This document shows, piece after piece, positions 47,386-48,901 of a stretch of DNA of 48,901 nt (its first letter is position 1; the number at the start of each line of letters is the position of its first letter). Made by a program: the position numbers and the translations under genes. The notes below the pieces were generated by a model that was not told where the DNA came from, made no database searches, and worked only from the letters and a program-made list of their open reading frames with translations. Source of the stretch: Welwitschia mirabilis (lineage: Eukaryota; Gnetophyta; Gnetopsida; Welwitschiales); assembly GCA_051453625.1 (NCBI GenBank), contig JBOZIK010000001.1, positions 247,794,318 through 247,843,218 of the forward strand, given 5' to 3'.

Positions 47386-48901
47386 TTTATTATGAATAGT
47401 ATAAAATAATTGTTAGAAAATGAAATTGTAGCATAGACATGCAATGAAAATCATGGAAAAAACCCTAGAAATATGAGAACTCAAGAAATTAATAGAAATC
47501 TAATACCTAAATCTAAACATACATAAAACTAAAAGAAAAATCTATAGTATTGAAAATGCAAAAATAGAAAAATAGGGAAAATAATTATTATCTATTCTTA
47601 TTATTCTCCCTTTCTTTAATTTTTTTTAATTTTTTTCTTTATCCTTATATTAAGAGAAACTAATTAGGAAAACCTATACAAAGTACTTAACCCTACATAA
47701 AGAAATATTAAAATAACAAAGATATTTCATGTTAGATCTAAAACCTTTAATAAAATCTTGAAAGAATGAAAAATTAAGTATTATTTTAGATATTACTAAA
47801 AATTAATGAATACTAAGTACATGAGAGTAAAAAAAATTAAAAAGTGCTTAATTATAATAAGATAAAAGAGGGTGCCACAAATTGATATTAGGTTAAATTA
47901 AATAATACTTATGTTAAGGTCTTATAAGTATATAAGAATTCGAATCCAATTATAGTTATAACAACATTTTCCCTAAGTAATTATAATGTTAGTGGTAATC
48001 ATAACAACCCTAATTATTAAGAGTTATAAAGCTGGTTATAACCCAAATAATCTTAAACCATGAGAAAGTCAAATATGTTCTTAATAATACTAGATTCCAA
48101 GATAATATTAATCCTAGATAAGAATGAATTTAGTCATATTTTCTAATACTTGTGAATTCCATTATACTTATAATTTTTCTACTATCTAATACATATTAAA
48201 TTATATTTACGTTAATTCCAATTATTATAAAGATTACATTAATCATAATATTATCACCTTAATAATCCATGAAGTTGATTATATTTATGAAAGCTTCAAA
48301 GTATTCATAAGTTTAACTATAACCATAACCAATAGATGATCATTAAGCTAATCATATTTATAATAATTCTAAATCCCTAAAAAAACCAAAAAGAATGATG
48401 AATTTATGTCATTAAAGACTTTATTACCTTATAGCTATAGATGTTAATCACTTAGAAGAATTTCAATTATCTAAAGAATTTAAAACAATGACCTTATATG
48501 ATTTCTTAAAGAGATTAACCTTTTACAACAAAATATAAATACATAAATAATACCTTATAAATAGGTACCCTTGGAAATAATCATATCTCCAATAAGTTTA
48601 TTCATTATAAATTATATGGTTGGATAACTTTAAAGTAAAAACCCATATTCATAACTTGTAAATCTTAATTGTTAAACATAAAGAAAGCAGATTAACTTGG
48701 TTATGTAATTTGAGATATAAATAAGGACTCATCACATCATCATGATAATAATGTCCTTTCTAAGGTTATAAAAGTATTTCTAACTTTAAATTTTAATAAG
48801 ATATATCCTATTTCCAAATATAATATCATTAAAATTTCCCTTTTTTTTTAGATGCCTTATTATCCTCAGTTAAACCTTGAAGTCAGATCAGTTTTACCAA
48901 G
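47386..48901. other. AT-rich sequence to window end, no recognisable feature
   Basis: No coding frame, RNA gene or paired repeat was recognised. The sequence is rich in short AT tracts and is probably old transposon DNA. Confidence 0.4.

Noticed and set aside
1-48901. Bacterial defence system, CRISPR array, prophage, or organelle DNA insertion
   Set aside because: No spaced identical repeats, operon-like gene packing, phage genes or recognisable plastid or mitochondrial genes. All recognisable proteins are plant LTR retroelement parts.

Overview
This is a very AT-rich, gene-poor stretch of nuclear DNA from what looks like a flowering plant. By eye roughly three quarters of the bases are A or T. 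Nearly every recognisable protein trace belongs to a decayed plant LTR retrotransposon. Stops inside these traces mostly sit where Gln or Arg codons are expected (CAG/CAA to TAG/TAA, CGA to TGA), and lost catalytic residues are explained by G-to-A changes, as expected from long deamination of methylated cytosine on both strands. I see no intact host gene, tRNA, rRNA, CRISPR array or bacterial-type operon. Such a low GC level is unusual for plants; the low-GC holoparasites (Rafflesiaceae) come to mind, but that is only a guess.

Layout. 1-1912: an unrecognised protein-like region, possibly two exons around an 85-bp GT-AG intron. 1898-10937: a nested zone. It has a chromovirus-type (Ty3/gypsy) 5' LTR, a Met-tRNA type primer site and a degenerate gag. 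A minus-strand LTR (3441-5794) carrying a 29-bp minisatellite splits the gag. A second LTR family follows at 6676-8633, then gene-like scraps around a 626-N gap, then a second copy of the first LTR at 10171-10937. 10938-16091: AT-rich decay with one LTR-like start at 14501. 16092 to about 22935: a direct repeat pair (LTRs A and B) enclosing an internal region without recognisable pol, LARD-like, and containing a 480-N gap that is probably an assembly artefact. About 22936-29735: AT-rich sequence with little to name. 29735-31560: an LTR-like relic related to the 6676-8633 family.

32205-44653 is the best-resolved object: a nearly complete Athila-lineage Ty3/gypsy element of about 12.4 kb. It has 1.25-kb LTRs, a 5-bp target duplication (TATGT), a decayed Asp-tRNA type primer site, gag with a CCHC knuckle, protease, reverse transcriptase, RNase H, integrase, an envelope-position ORF and a purine-rich tract. 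Its parts keep the family order, so it once worked as a copy-and-paste unit. It is now dead: active-site acidic residues of protease, reverse transcriptase and integrase have all been lost through G-to-A changes. 44654-48901 is AT-rich and holds one more gag zinc-knuckle fragment near 47.3 kb.
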